Origin: Variovorax sp. PBS-H4
Lineage (GTDB): Bacteria > Pseudomonadota > Gammaproteobacteria > Burkholderiales > Burkholderiaceae_C
DNA: 64,000 bases
Direction of reading: 5' to 3'
Assembly (NCBI RefSeq): GCF_901827205.1
Contig: NZ_LR594675.1
Coordinates: 5,450,001-5,514,000 of the forward strand
Positions within the stretch are counted from its first letter, which is position 1; every line of letters begins with the position of its first letter. A model generated the notes under the pieces. That model worked only from the letters and a program-made list of their open reading frames with translations, searched no databases and was not told the DNA's origin. A program made the translations under genes and the position numbers. This document shows, one piece after another, positions 51,642 through 59,560 of this stretch.

Positions 51642-52367
51642 ATGAGGCACGCCGTGCAGGCATGGGCTGAAGAACTCATCGCGGCCCTCGATCGCTCTCG
51701 CGACGAGGAACAGATATTCGAACTGCTGCTCGCCGAGGCAAACCAACTGGGATTCGAGCATTGCGCCTATGGCCTGCGCGCGCCGCTGCCGCTCACCAAT
51801 CCCAAGGTCGTCATGCTCGACAACCATCCGCCAGCATGGCGCCGCCGCTACGAGGAAGCGGGCTACCTGGCCATCGACCCGGTGGTGCGGCACGCGCGAC
51901 ACAGCCGCACCCCGATCCTCTGGAGCGACGCGCTGTTCGCCGAAGTCCCCGACATGTGGGCAGAAGCGCGCTCATTCGGTCTGTGCCATGGGTGGGCCCA
52001 GTCGAGCCTGGACAGCCATGGCGTCCCGGGAATGCTCACGCTGTCGCGATCGACACCACCGCTGACTTCGAATGAACTGCACGCGAAAGAGTTACGCATG
52101 CAATGGCTCGCCCATGTTTCCCATCTGGCGTTCTCCCGTGTGCTCGTGCCGCGAATGAACCAGTCACCCGAGACACCGCTGACGGAGCGCGAGATCGAGA
52201 TTCTCAGGTGGACGGCCGACGGAAAGACGACCCAGGAGACCTCGCGCATCCTTCGGATCTCGATCGACACCGTGAACTATCACGTGAAGAACGCCATCTC
52301 CAAGCTGAGGTCGGCCAACAAGACGGCGGCCGCAGTGCGGGCAGCGATGCTGGGCTTGCTGGGCTGA
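51642..52367 (+). CDS. LuxR-family quorum-sensing regulator (solo)
   Basis: A 241-residue protein with both LuxR domains. Residues about 10-165 form the autoinducer-binding domain; the conserved aromatic and Asp residues that line the acyl-homoserine lactone pocket appear in PAWRRRYEEAGYLAIDPVV and TPILWSD. Residues about 178-235 form the GerE helix-turn-helix (LTEREIEILRWTADGKTTQE, ISIDTVNYHVKNAISKLR). No luxI synthase lies nearby, so it is a LuxR solo that may sense own or foreign signals. It is divergent from the YD-repeat/RHS genes and a natural candidate regulator for them. Confidence 0.9.
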   Translation: MRHAVQAWAEELIAALDRSRDEEQIFELLLAEANQLGFEHCAYGLRAPLPLTNPKVVMLDNHPPAWRRRYEEAGYLAIDPVVRHARHSRTPILWSDALFAEVPDMWAEARSFGLCHGWAQSSLDSHGVPGMLTLSRSTPPLTSNELHAKELRMQWLAHVSHLAFSRVLVPRMNQSPETPLTEREIEILRWTADGKTTQETSRILRISIDTVNYHVKNAISKLRSANKTAAAVRAAMLGLLG

Positions 52368-52404
52368 CGCACCAAGCGCCGGAATCAGGACTCGAGGCGC
52401 GGCC

Positions 52405-52677
52405 TCATTGCACGAACATCAACGCAAGCCGCTGCGCGGCGTGCTCCGCATCGCCCAGGGCGTCGTCGACTGTGCTGCGCAGTTCGGCGCAAACGTGGAC
52501 CACGCGCTCCTGCGAAGCCTCACGGATCTTCACCACGCCCGACCAGCCCCGCTGGTGACGCTCGCAATCCAGCAGCATGGTCTGGCCATGCGCGCGTGCG
52601 AAGACGTCGAGGCGCTGTCGCCGTCTCACGGGCCGGCGCCAGATGCGGAGGCAGGAGCTCAACAGGGTGGTGATCAT
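52405..52677 (-). CDS. Hypothetical protein, 90 residues
   Basis: No family recognised. The frame starts MITTLLSSCLRIWRRPVRRR with GAGG 6 nt upstream, and contains a basic N-terminus followed by a region (WSGVVKIREASQERVVHVCA, STVDDALGDAEHAAQRLAL) with plausible coding character. It converges on the luxR gene, leaving 37 nt between. It could be real; length and lack of homology knowledge keep confidence low. Confidence 0.4.
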   Translation of the reverse strand: MITTLLSSCLRIWRRPVRRRQRLDVFARAHGQTMLLDCERHQRGWSGVVKIREASQERVVHVCAELRSTVDDALGDAEHAAQRLALMFVQ

Positions 52678-52744
52678 GAGGGGCCTCGGTGAGGGCGACC
52701 AGGACATTGAACGCCCGCGATGCAGCGGGCGGAAGTGGCGAAAG

Positions 52745-53008
52745 TCACGCCACGTTCGCGGGACGCGGGGAAGCAGGCAAAGCGTGCAAAACAACACGGA
52801 TGCCAGTGGCACGCGTGCAACAGATTGCGCCTAACTGGCGAAGTAGCCCGCCCGAGAGTCGGAAGGCAACGAAGGACACCGGCACCGCGATCACCGCGGC
52901 GGCCAGCGCGCCCCGCTCGATTCGCCCCCAGAAGGTCAGCGTGGCGGCGAGCAGCGGGAGTGCGACGAACGCGCCCAGTGCGCCATCTTCATCGGGTCGA
53001 TGACCCAC
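52745..53008 (-). other. Doubtful small membrane ORF
   Basis: From GTG 53008 a frame of 87 residues contains two strongly hydrophobic stretches (GALGAFVALPLLAATLTFWG and ALAAAVIAVPVSFVAF). No ribosome site, no family recognised. It may be a remnant of a larger membrane protein, since the surrounding 52.68-53.02 kb holds nothing else recognisable. Confidence 0.25.
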
Positions 53009-53024
53009 CTGCACAAAACAGTGT

Positions 53025-54092
53025 TCAGTTGGGCGGTGCGCCCAGAAAGGCGCGCTGCAGCAGCGCACGGATCGCATCGCGCTCGGCCGGGCCGAAGGGG
53101 CGCGGGTTCCAGTAGGGGTTGCTCACCGCGAGCTCCGCGGCGCGGTCCAGGTCGGCTTCCTTCATTCCGATGTCCTTCAGCGCAGTGGGTGCGCCGTTGT
53201 CGCGTGCCAGCGCCTGCAGGCCTTGCGCCGCGTCCGCCGTGCCAAGCGCTGCGGCGATCCGCTGCATCGCACGCGGCGCGGCTTCGGCATTGAAGGCGAT
53301 CGCATGCGGCAGCACCACCGTGTGCACCTCCGCATGCGGCAGGTTGAAGCTGCCGCCCAGCGTGTGGCACAGCTTGTGGTGCAGCGCCATGCCCACGTTG
53401 CCCAGCACGGTGCCGCACAGCCAGGCACCGTACAGCGCGTCGGACCTTGCCTCGATGTCCTCGGGGCTGCGCCGGAGCGCGGGCAGCGCACGCGCGATCG
53501 CCGCAATGCCCTCCTCGGCCATCAGGTCCATCACGGGGTTGCTGTCCTGCGCATACAGGCCCTCGGCGGCGTGCGCGATGGCGTTGATGCCGCTGGTGAC
53601 CGAGAGGCCGACGGGCAAGGTGCGCGACAGCTCGGCGTCGTAGATCACGGTGCGTGGCAGTACCCGCGGGTCCTTGCCGGTCTTCTTGAGGCCAGCTTCG
53701 GTCAAGCCGTAGATGGGCGTCATCTCGCTGCCGGCGTAGGTCGTGGGAATGGCGAGGATCGGCAGGCCCGAGTCGAGCGCAATGGCCTTGCCCAGGCCGG
53801 TGGTGGACCCGCCGCCGATCGCCACCGCGCAGTCGGCTCCAAGCTTGCGCGCGACCTCTCGGGCCTCGCGCGCGGTCTCGATCGGCACATGCATGACGGC
53901 CCGGTCGAAGATGCCTGCAGCCTGCGGGCCGAGCAGTTCCGCCACGCCCTCGGCCTGCCCGCGCTGCCCGGGGGTGGACAGCACCAGCGCCCGGCGGGCA
54001 CCCAGCGCCTCGATCTCCCGCCCCAGCTGTGCCAGGCTGCCCGCGCCGAAGACCACGCGTTGCGGCTGGCTGGTGTAGATGAAGTCTCGCAT
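53025..54092 (-). CDS. Maleylacetate reductase (iron-containing alcohol dehydrogenase family)
   Basis: A 355-residue Fe-ADH-type enzyme. The start MRDFIYTSQPQRVVFGAGSL, the nucleotide-binding loop AIGGGSTTGLGKAIA, the PTTYAGSEMTPIYGLTE block and the metal-site region LHHKLCHTLGGSFNLPHAEV with conserved His residues are those of maleylacetate reductases. They reduce maleylacetate to 3-oxoadipate with NADH in hydroxyquinol, resorcinol or chlorocatechol breakdown, feeding the same 3-oxoadipate pathway as the pca genes nearby. The usual partner, hydroxyquinol 1,2-dioxygenase, is absent. An in-frame aldehyde dehydrogenase tail lies upstream. Confidence 0.9.
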   Translation of the reverse strand: MRDFIYTSQPQRVVFGAGSLAQLGREIEALGARRALVLSTPGQRGQAEGVAELLGPQAAGIFDRAVMHVPIETAREAREVARKLGADCAVAIGGGSTTGLGKAIALDSGLPILAIPTTYAGSEMTPIYGLTEAGLKKTGKDPRVLPRTVIYDAELSRTLPVGLSVTSGINAIAHAAEGLYAQDSNPVMDLMAEEGIAAIARALPALRRSPEDIEARSDALYGAWLCGTVLGNVGMALHHKLCHTLGGSFNLPHAEVHTVVLPHAIAFNAEAAPRAMQRIAAALGTADAAQGLQALARDNGAPTALKDIGMKEADLDRAAELAVSNPYWNPRPFGPAERDAIRALLQRAFLGAPPN

Positions 54093-54121
54093 CGTCGTCG
54101 CCTTTGTTTGCTTGCTTGCTA

Positions 54122-54302
54122 TTAGAGGCCCAGGTTGCGCTCGCGCGTCGACATTGATCCACACGCTCTTGAGCTGGGTGTAATCGCGCATCGCGTCGAA
54201 GCCCATCTCGGGGCCATAGCAGCTCTGGCCCGCGCCGCCGAAGGGCGAGCCCGGGTCCACGCGCTTGTAGCTATTGATCCACACCATGTGTAGCGGCCGC
54301 AC
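54122..54302 (-). pseudogene. C-terminal remnant of an aldehyde dehydrogenase
   Basis: The frame reads VWINSYKRVDPGSPFGGAGQ, SCYGPEMGFDAMRDYTQLKS, VWINVDA, the unmistakable last ~47 residues of an aldehyde dehydrogenase. The normal GxSGxGRExG now reads GQSCYGPEMG, so it is already eroded. Everything N-terminal (over 400 residues with the catalytic Cys) is missing; the upstream flank is the unrelated DUF1841 gene. No stop separates it from the maleylacetate reductase ATG at 54092. Confidence 0.75.
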
Positions 54303-54340
54303 GCGGCGTGCGCCGCTCGAGGCGGTGCTAACCTCCGCCC

Positions 54341-54775
54341 ATGTTCAATCCTACCCAAGAGGAAGTGCGCCGGTTCTTCTGCGATGTCTACGCCAAAAGC
54401 CGGCAGGGCGCGCCGATGGAAGCGTTGGAGATCATCGCCAGCCGCTGGATCGACGAGCACCCCGAGTACCACGCCGAATTGGCCGACGCCGAAGCGGCGG
54501 TGGCGCGCGTCTATGACGGCACGGACGGGCGCGAGAACCCCTTCCTGCATCTTTCGATGCACCTGTCGATCAGCGAACAGTGCTCCATCGACCAGCCGCG
54601 CGGCATCCGCCAGGCGGTCGAGTTGCTGGCAGCGCGCCGCGATTCGCTGCTGGAGGCGCATCACGAAGCCATGGAATGCCTTGGACAGATGATGTGGGAG
54701 AGCCAGCGCGCCGGCCGCCCTCCCGACGGCGACGCCTACGTGGCCTGCGTTCAGCGCCGCGCCACACGCGTCTGA
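54341..54775 (+). CDS. DUF1841 family protein
   Basis: A 144-residue protein starting MFNPTQEEVRRFFCDVYAKS, with LHLSMHLSISEQCSIDQPRG in the middle, both marks of the betaproteobacterial DUF1841 family. Function unknown. Conserved members are core-genome genes, so its position next to the ALDH remnant marks the edge of a rearranged segment. Its 3' end overlaps the convergent pcaQ-like gene by 25 nt. Confidence 0.85.
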   Translation: MFNPTQEEVRRFFCDVYAKSRQGAPMEALEIIASRWIDEHPEYHAELADAEAAVARVYDGTDGRENPFLHLSMHLSISEQCSIDQPRGIRQAVELLAARRDSLLEAHHEAMECLGQMMWESQRAGRPPDGDAYVACVQRRATRV

Positions 54776-55710
54776 GTGGCGCCGCTGTCGCGCAGCAGCG
54801 CGATCAGCGCTTGGCGCGCGGTCGAGGGTTCGGCATCGGTGCGCAGCAGCAGCCCCACCGGCTCCTCGGTGCCCGCCGTGTCCACCGCCAGGCGCGCCAG
54901 CTGGCCGCTCGCAAGGTCGTCACGGGCGGCGCCGATGGGTGTGAACCAGACGGCATCCGATCGCAGCAGCAGCGCACGAGCGACCGAAAGGTCCAGCGTC
55001 TGCGTACCATGCGCGGGGAGCCGCAGGCCGAGGCCCGACAGGAAGCTCTCGGTATGGTGGCGCGGGATCGTGCCTTCGCCGTAGATCACCAGCGGGTAGC
55101 GCAGCACGTCCTGCACGGAGGGCGCGGCCTCGGACAAGGGATGGCCCGCGCGCACGATCAAGGCCAGCGGCTCGGTGTAGAGCAGCTCGAAGCTGAGGCC
55201 GGCCATCAGCTGCGGGTCGCTCATGCGGCCGGCCACGAGGTCCAGCTCGCCGGCGCGTAGCGCATCGAGCAAGGCGCCGTTAGCGCCGGTCTGCACCTGC
55301 ACTTGCACCAGGGGCAGGCGCTCGCGCAGCGCGGCTAGCGCCGCCGGCAACAGAGACGGCGCGACGCTGGGCAGCGCCCCGATGCGCAGGCGCATCAGGC
55401 GCTCGCCCGAAGCCGGCATCAAAGCCTGGGCGCTGGCATCGAGTGCTTCCAGCACGCGCAGCGCGTGCGCCAGCAGCTGCTCGCCGGCGGCGGTGAAGCC
55501 CTGGATACCACGCCGCCCTGCGCTGCTGCGTTCAACCAGCCTTGCGCCGGCCAAGGCCTCGAGCTCGGCCAGTGTCTTGGACACCGCGGGCTGGCTCAAC
55601 GCCAGCCGCTCGGCCGCGCGTGCGAGATGCCGTTCCTGCGCCACCGCGACCAGGCAGCGCAGGTGCCGCAGCTGCACATTGCGGAGGAAGACGTCGATCT
55701 TGGTCGCCAT
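54751..55710 (-). CDS. pcaQ: LysR-type regulator, PcaQ-like
   Basis: A 319-residue LysR protein: N-terminal winged helix (LRHLRCLVAVAQERHLARAA, LALSQPAVSKTLAELEALAG) and a substrate-binding effector domain from about 95. RHHTESFLSGLGLRLP and the GTQTLDLSVARALLLRSDAV region resemble the PcaQ/GbpR group. It is divergent from pcaHG, the PcaQ arrangement. It likely activates pcaHG in response to beta-carboxy-cis,cis-muconate, the PcaHG product. Confidence 0.87.
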   Translation of the reverse strand: MATKIDVFLRNVQLRHLRCLVAVAQERHLARAAERLALSQPAVSKTLAELEALAGARLVERSSAGRRGIQGFTAAGEQLLAHALRVLEALDASAQALMPASGERLMRLRIGALPSVAPSLLPAALAALRERLPLVQVQVQTGANGALLDALRAGELDLVAGRMSDPQLMAGLSFELLYTEPLALIVRAGHPLSEAAPSVQDVLRYPLVIYGEGTIPRHHTESFLSGLGLRLPAHGTQTLDLSVARALLLRSDAVWFTPIGAARDDLASGQLARLAVDTAGTEEPVGLLLRTDAEPSTARQALIALLRDSGATQTRVARR

Positions 55711-55713
55711 TCA

Positions 55714-55728
55714 ATAACCGATGCTTAT
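55714..55728. promoter_or_regulatory. Candidate PcaQ binding site
   Basis: ATAACC-GATG-CTTAT forms an ATAA-N7-TTAT inverted repeat just before the pcaQ start and 84-98 nt before pcaH. It matches the first arm of the ATAACC-N4-GGTTAA site described for PcaQ in Agrobacterium; the second arm is degenerate. It fits activation of pcaH with autorepression of pcaQ. Confidence 0.45.
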
Positions 55729-55811
55729 AAAAAATCGCAAGAACGTCAATTTACATCAGCAGTGCGCATGAATAGAGTGGATGCCATTCCCACGAACCCG
55801 GAGACAAGTTC

Positions 55812-56540
55812 ATGAGCAATTCCCCTCAAGGTGGCGTGCTGCCCACCCTCACGCCGCGCGACTGGCCCAGCCATCCGTCCTATGTCTACTCCGGCTACAA
55901 GTCGACGGCCAAGCGCGGGCCGACGCAGCCGTTGATCCCGCTGAAGGCGTCGCTGGGCGAACTGCGCCAGCCGGTCTACGGCCACAACAGCATCGGCGAG
56001 CTGGACCACGACCTGACCCGCAACGCGCGCAGGAATGGCGAGCCGCTAGGGGAGCGCATGATCCTCACCGGCCAGGTGCTCGACGAGCGCCGCCGGCCGG
56101 TACGCAACACGCTGGTGGAACTCTGGCAGGCCAACGCGTGCGGTCGCTACGTCCACAAGGTCGACCAGCACGATGCGCCCCTTGACCCCAATTTCCTCGG
56201 CGCGGGGCGCTGCCTGACCGACGACGAGGGTCGCTACCGTTTTCTCACCATCAAGCCCGGTGCGTATCCGTGGGGCAACCATCCCAACGCGTGGCGGCCG
56301 CAGCACATCCACCTGTCGCTGTTCGGCGGGCATTTCGCCAGCCGGTTGGTGACGCAGATGTACTTTCCGGGCGACCCGCTGCTGCAGTACGACCCGATGA
56401 TCACCGGCACCCCGGAGAAGGTGCGCAACCGGCTCATCGCCGATTTCAGCCTGGACGTCACCGAAGAGGGGTACGCGCTGGGCTACGTGTTCGACATGGT
56501 GCTCCGTGGCGCCGACGAGACCCCTTTCGAGAACCGCTGA
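55812..56540 (+). CDS. pcaH: Protocatechuate 3,4-dioxygenase, beta subunit
   Basis: A 242-residue intradiol dioxygenase subunit that carries the non-heme Fe(III). The iron ligands are expected as Tyr in the NACGRYVHK region, Tyr in GAYPWGNHPNAWRPQHIH and the two His of that same block. It opens the protocatechuate ring to beta-carboxy-cis,cis-muconate, together with PcaG. Full length for the family. The rest of the pca pathway (pcaBDC etc.) is not adjacent. Confidence 0.95.
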   Translation: MSNSPQGGVLPTLTPRDWPSHPSYVYSGYKSTAKRGPTQPLIPLKASLGELRQPVYGHNSIGELDHDLTRNARRNGEPLGERMILTGQVLDERRRPVRNTLVELWQANACGRYVHKVDQHDAPLDPNFLGAGRCLTDDEGRYRFLTIKPGAYPWGNHPNAWRPQHIHLSLFGGHFASRLVTQMYFPGDPLLQYDPMITGTPEKVRNRLIADFSLDVTEEGYALGYVFDMVLRGADETPFENR

Positions 56541-56559
56541 CCACAAGGACAAACGCATC

Positions 56560-57165
56560 ATGATGAGCGCACTCGAGACCAACTTCGGCCAGACCCCTTC
56601 GCAGACGGTCGGCCCCTACTTCGCGTACGGCCTCACGGCCACCCAGTATGGCTATGACTTCGACCAGCCCTTCGATGCGGTGCTCGCGCTGGACAACGCG
56701 CGCGGCGAGCGCATTCGCATCGAGGGCCGCGTGATCGACGGCGACGGCAAGCCGATCGACGATGCGCTGGTCGAGATCAGCCAACCGGATGGAACCGGCG
56801 CCTATCCCCAGTCGGTGGAAGACGCACAGGCGATCGGTTTTCGTGCCTTCGGCCGCGTCGGAACCGGCACCGATGCGCAGAAGCGCTTCGTGTTCCACAC
56901 CGTCAAGCCCGGCGCCGAATCGCCTGGCGAGGCGCCCCACGCCAACGTGATCGTGCTGATGCGCGGCATGCTGCTGCACGCCTTCACGCGCATCTACTTC
57001 AGCGACGAGACGAAGGCCAACGCCGAGGACAAGGTGCTGGCCAGCGTGCCGGCCGAGCGGCGGCAGACGCTGGTGGCGCAGCGCAGCGAGACCGGTGGGC
57101 AGGTCACGTACCGCCTGGACATCCACATGCAGGGGCCGAACGAGACGGTGTTCTTCGACGTCTAG
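56560..57165 (+). CDS. pcaG: Protocatechuate 3,4-dioxygenase, alpha subunit
   Basis: A 201-residue subunit paired with PcaH. QTPSQTVGPYFAYGLTATQY at the N-terminus is diagnostic, and FHTVKPGAESPGEAPHANVI aligns with the PcaH metal block but lacks the full ligand set, as normal for the alpha subunit. AAGGA at 56545 favours ATG 56560 over 56563. It lies 19 nt after pcaH and ends in a strong terminator. Confidence 0.95.
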   Translation: MMSALETNFGQTPSQTVGPYFAYGLTATQYGYDFDQPFDAVLALDNARGERIRIEGRVIDGDGKPIDDALVEISQPDGTGAYPQSVEDAQAIGFRAFGRVGTGTDAQKRFVFHTVKPGAESPGEAPHANVIVLMRGMLLHAFTRIYFSDETKANAEDKVLASVPAERRQTLVAQRSETGGQVTYRLDIHMQGPNETVFFDV

Positions 57166-57200
57166 ACAGACAGGCCGAACTGGCCGAACGGAACAAAAAA

Positions 57201-57225
57201 AGGCCCGCTTCCGGCGGGCCTTTTT
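57201..57225. terminator. Bidirectional rho-independent terminator
   Basis: AGGCCCGC and GCGGGCCT form a GC-rich stem around a short loop, with an A-run before and a T-run after. It ends pcaHG on the plus strand and the cytochrome c gene (stop at 57241) on the minus strand. Confidence 0.9.
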
Positions 57226-57240
57226 CGTGGCGTGCGCTTC

Positions 57241-57924
57241 TTATTTGGCGTGGTGGATGCGCGATTCCGGCACCGTCTTGAGCTCGCCCGGCAATGAGCT
57301 GATGTAGCTGGCCAGTTCCTTCAGTTCGGCGTTGCTGAACTTCTTGGCCTGCTGGCTCATCACGCCGTTGGAGCGGCCGATCTGCAGGTTCTTCTCGGTC
57401 TTGTACGACTTGAGGGCGACGAAGAGATAGTCGGCATGCTGGCCAGCCAGCTTGGCGACGGTGCCGTCGTTCGGCGTGTTGAAGTTGGCGCCGTGGCACT
57501 TGGTGCAGGCGTTGTCCTTGTCGCGGGAGATGAGTGCCTGGATTCGCTCACTCGGCTGCCTGGCAGCGGCGGCTGGCGGGGCATCGCCTTCCTGCATGCC
57601 GAGCTGGCTGTAGTAGGCCGCGACGTCGGCGATGTCCTGTTCGCTCAGCGAATCGGCGATGGCGCGCATGGTGGGATGCTTGCGATCGCCACCCTTGTAG
57701 GCCGTGAGGGCCGAGACGATGTAGGTGGCGCTCTGGCCCGCGATCATCGGGACCTTGTGGACTTCAGGAAAGCTGGCCTGGTAGCCGATGATGCCGTGGC
57801 AGCCGACGCACATCGCCACCTTCTTGGATCCGTTTTCGGCGTTGCCCGTGATCTTCTGGGCTTGGACGGAGACCGTCACGCAAGCGACAGCGAGGGCAAA
57901 TACCGTGGACAACAACTTGTTCAT
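57241..57924 (-). CDS. Diheme cytochrome c, c4 type
   Basis: A 227-residue periplasmic cytochrome. The signal peptide MNKLLSTVFALAVACVTVSV ends in QAQ. Two heme attachment sites, CVGCH (about residue 40) and CTKCH (about residue 140), sit in two homologous c-type domains, and Met ligands appear in VPMIAGQSATYI and SNGVMSQQAKKF. The PMIAGQ block is typical of cytochrome c4, an electron donor to terminal oxidases. ATG 57924 is used; the frame continues to a TTG at 57960. Confidence 0.9.
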   Translation of the reverse strand: MNKLLSTVFALAVACVTVSVQAQKITGNAENGSKKVAMCVGCHGIIGYQASFPEVHKVPMIAGQSATYIVSALTAYKGGDRKHPTMRAIADSLSEQDIADVAAYYSQLGMQEGDAPPAAAARQPSERIQALISRDKDNACTKCHGANFNTPNDGTVAKLAGQHADYLFVALKSYKTEKNLQIGRSNGVMSQQAKKFSNAELKELASYISSLPGELKTVPESRIHHAK

Positions 57925-58084
57925 TTTGCGCGCACAATCTCGTGGAGAACTGGTTTTCAAGTCAACATTTGATTATATGCGGGGGCTCTTGGCAGTCCCG
58001 TGCGTGAGGCACTCGGGCGTTGCGCGACGCAGATGAATGGAATGTTGAGTCCCTCATCCCCTCCCTCTCTGCACTACGCAATCC

Positions 58085-58927
58085 ATGAAATTCAAGGGCT
58101 CCGACAACTACGTCGCCACACAGGATCTGATGCTCGCGGTCAACGCGTCCATCGCGCTCAAGCGTCCGCTGCTCGTCAAGGGCGAGCCCGGCACCGGCAA
58201 GACGATGCTCGCGGAAGAGGTGGCCGGCTCGCTCGCCCTGCCGCTGCTGCAGTGGCACATCAAGTCGACCACCAAGGCCCAGCAGGGCCTGTACGAATAC
58301 GACGCGGTGAGCCGGCTGCGCGATTCACAGCTGGGTGACGAGCGAGTGAAGGACATCCACAACTACATCGTCAAGGGTGTGCTGTGGCAGGCGTTCACGG
58401 CCGATGCGCCGGTTGCCCTACTGATCGACGAGATCGACAAGGCCGACATCGAATTTCCCAACGACCTGCTGCGCGAACTCGACCGCATGGAGTTCTATTG
58501 CTATGAGACGCGCGAGCTGATCCAGGCGAAGCACCGGCCTGTCGTCTTCATCACGTCCAACAACGAGAAGGAGCTGCCCGACGCCTTCCTGCGCCGTTGC
58601 TTCTTCCACTACATCAAGTTTCCCGACGCCGAGACCATGAAGAGCATCGTGGCGGTGCACTTCCCCGGCCTCAAGCAGGAACTGCTCGCCTCGGCGATGA
58701 AGACCTTCTACGACGTGCGCAACCTGCCCGGCCTGAAGAAGAAGCCGTCCACCTCCGAACTGCTGGACTGGCTCAAGCTGCTCGTGGCCGAGGACATCCC
58801 GCTCGAGGCGCTGCAGAGCAAGGACGACAAGGTCGCCGTGCCGCCACTGGTGGGCGCGCTGCTCAAGAACGAGCAGGACGTGACCCTGTTCGAAAAGCTG
58901 GTGTTCATGCAACGCCACAACCGCTGA
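58085..58927 (+). CDS. MoxR-family AAA+ ATPase
   Basis: A 280-residue AAA+ protein with Walker A GEPGTGKTML near residue 37, Walker B ALLIDEIDKAD and sensor 1 VVFITSNNEKELPDAFLRRC. This is the MoxR branch that loads metal cofactors or matures enzyme complexes together with a VWA-domain partner, which is encoded two genes downstream. There is no obvious Shine-Dalgarno before ATG 58085. Confidence 0.92.
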   Translation: MKFKGSDNYVATQDLMLAVNASIALKRPLLVKGEPGTGKTMLAEEVAGSLALPLLQWHIKSTTKAQQGLYEYDAVSRLRDSQLGDERVKDIHNYIVKGVLWQAFTADAPVALLIDEIDKADIEFPNDLLRELDRMEFYCYETRELIQAKHRPVVFITSNNEKELPDAFLRRCFFHYIKFPDAETMKSIVAVHFPGLKQELLASAMKTFYDVRNLPGLKKKPSTSELLDWLKLLVAEDIPLEALQSKDDKVAVPPLVGALLKNEQDVTLFEKLVFMQRHNR

Positions 58928-58939
58928 GCGGAGCTGCCG

Positions 58940-59560
58940 ATGGCCTTTGTCGAGCCGGTCACGCTGAGTGCGCGCGGCATCGCACTGGTGCCGCTGGCGC
59001 TGGCGCATGAAGAGGGGCTGCGCGCGGCTGCCGCCGACGGCGAGCTGTGGAAGCTTCGGGTCACCTCGGTGCCGGAACCGCAGGACGCGCGCGGCTACAT
59101 CGAGGCGGCGCTCGCAGGCCGCGAGGCCGGCCACCGCTTCGCCTTCGCCGTGACTGACCAGGCGAGCGGTGCGGTGCTCGGGTCGACCAGCTTTCACGAC
59201 ATCGTGCCCGCGGTGAAGCGCGTCGAAATCGGCTACACCTGGTACGCCCGGCGCTGCCAGCGCACGCACGTCAACACCACATGCAAGCTGCTGATGTTGA
59301 CGCACGCCTTCGACACGCTGGGCTGCCACGTGGTGGGCTGGCGCACCGACAACTTCAACCATGCGTCGCAGCGCGCCATCGAGCGCCTGGGTGCGCGCAA
59401 GGACGGCGTGATCCGCGGGCACGCGCTGCGCCGCGACGGCACCATCCGAGACACGGTGATGTACAGCCTGCGCTCGGGCGAGTGGCCCGAGGTGCGGGCC
59501 CAGCTTCTGTACCTGCTGGACAAGCCGCGTCCCGAACACCGGAGTGATTCGCCATGCTGA
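58940..59560 (+). CDS. GNAT-family N-acetyltransferase (RimJ/RimL-like)
   Basis: A 206-residue acetyltransferase. VEIGYTWYARRCQRTHVNTT with the following LLMLTHAFDTLGCHVVGWRT is the acetyl-CoA-binding core, and NFNHASQRAIERLGARKDGV is the classical motif B of RimJ-like members. It likely acetylates an amino group of a protein or small molecule. The gene lies 12 nt after the moxR-like gene and overlaps the VWA gene by 7 nt, so it is coupled to both. Confidence 0.88.
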   Translation: MAFVEPVTLSARGIALVPLALAHEEGLRAAAADGELWKLRVTSVPEPQDARGYIEAALAGREAGHRFAFAVTDQASGAVLGSTSFHDIVPAVKRVEIGYTWYARRCQRTHVNTTCKLLMLTHAFDTLGCHVVGWRTDNFNHASQRAIERLGARKDGVIRGHALRRDGTIRDTVMYSLRSGEWPEVRAQLLYLLDKPRPEHRSDSPC

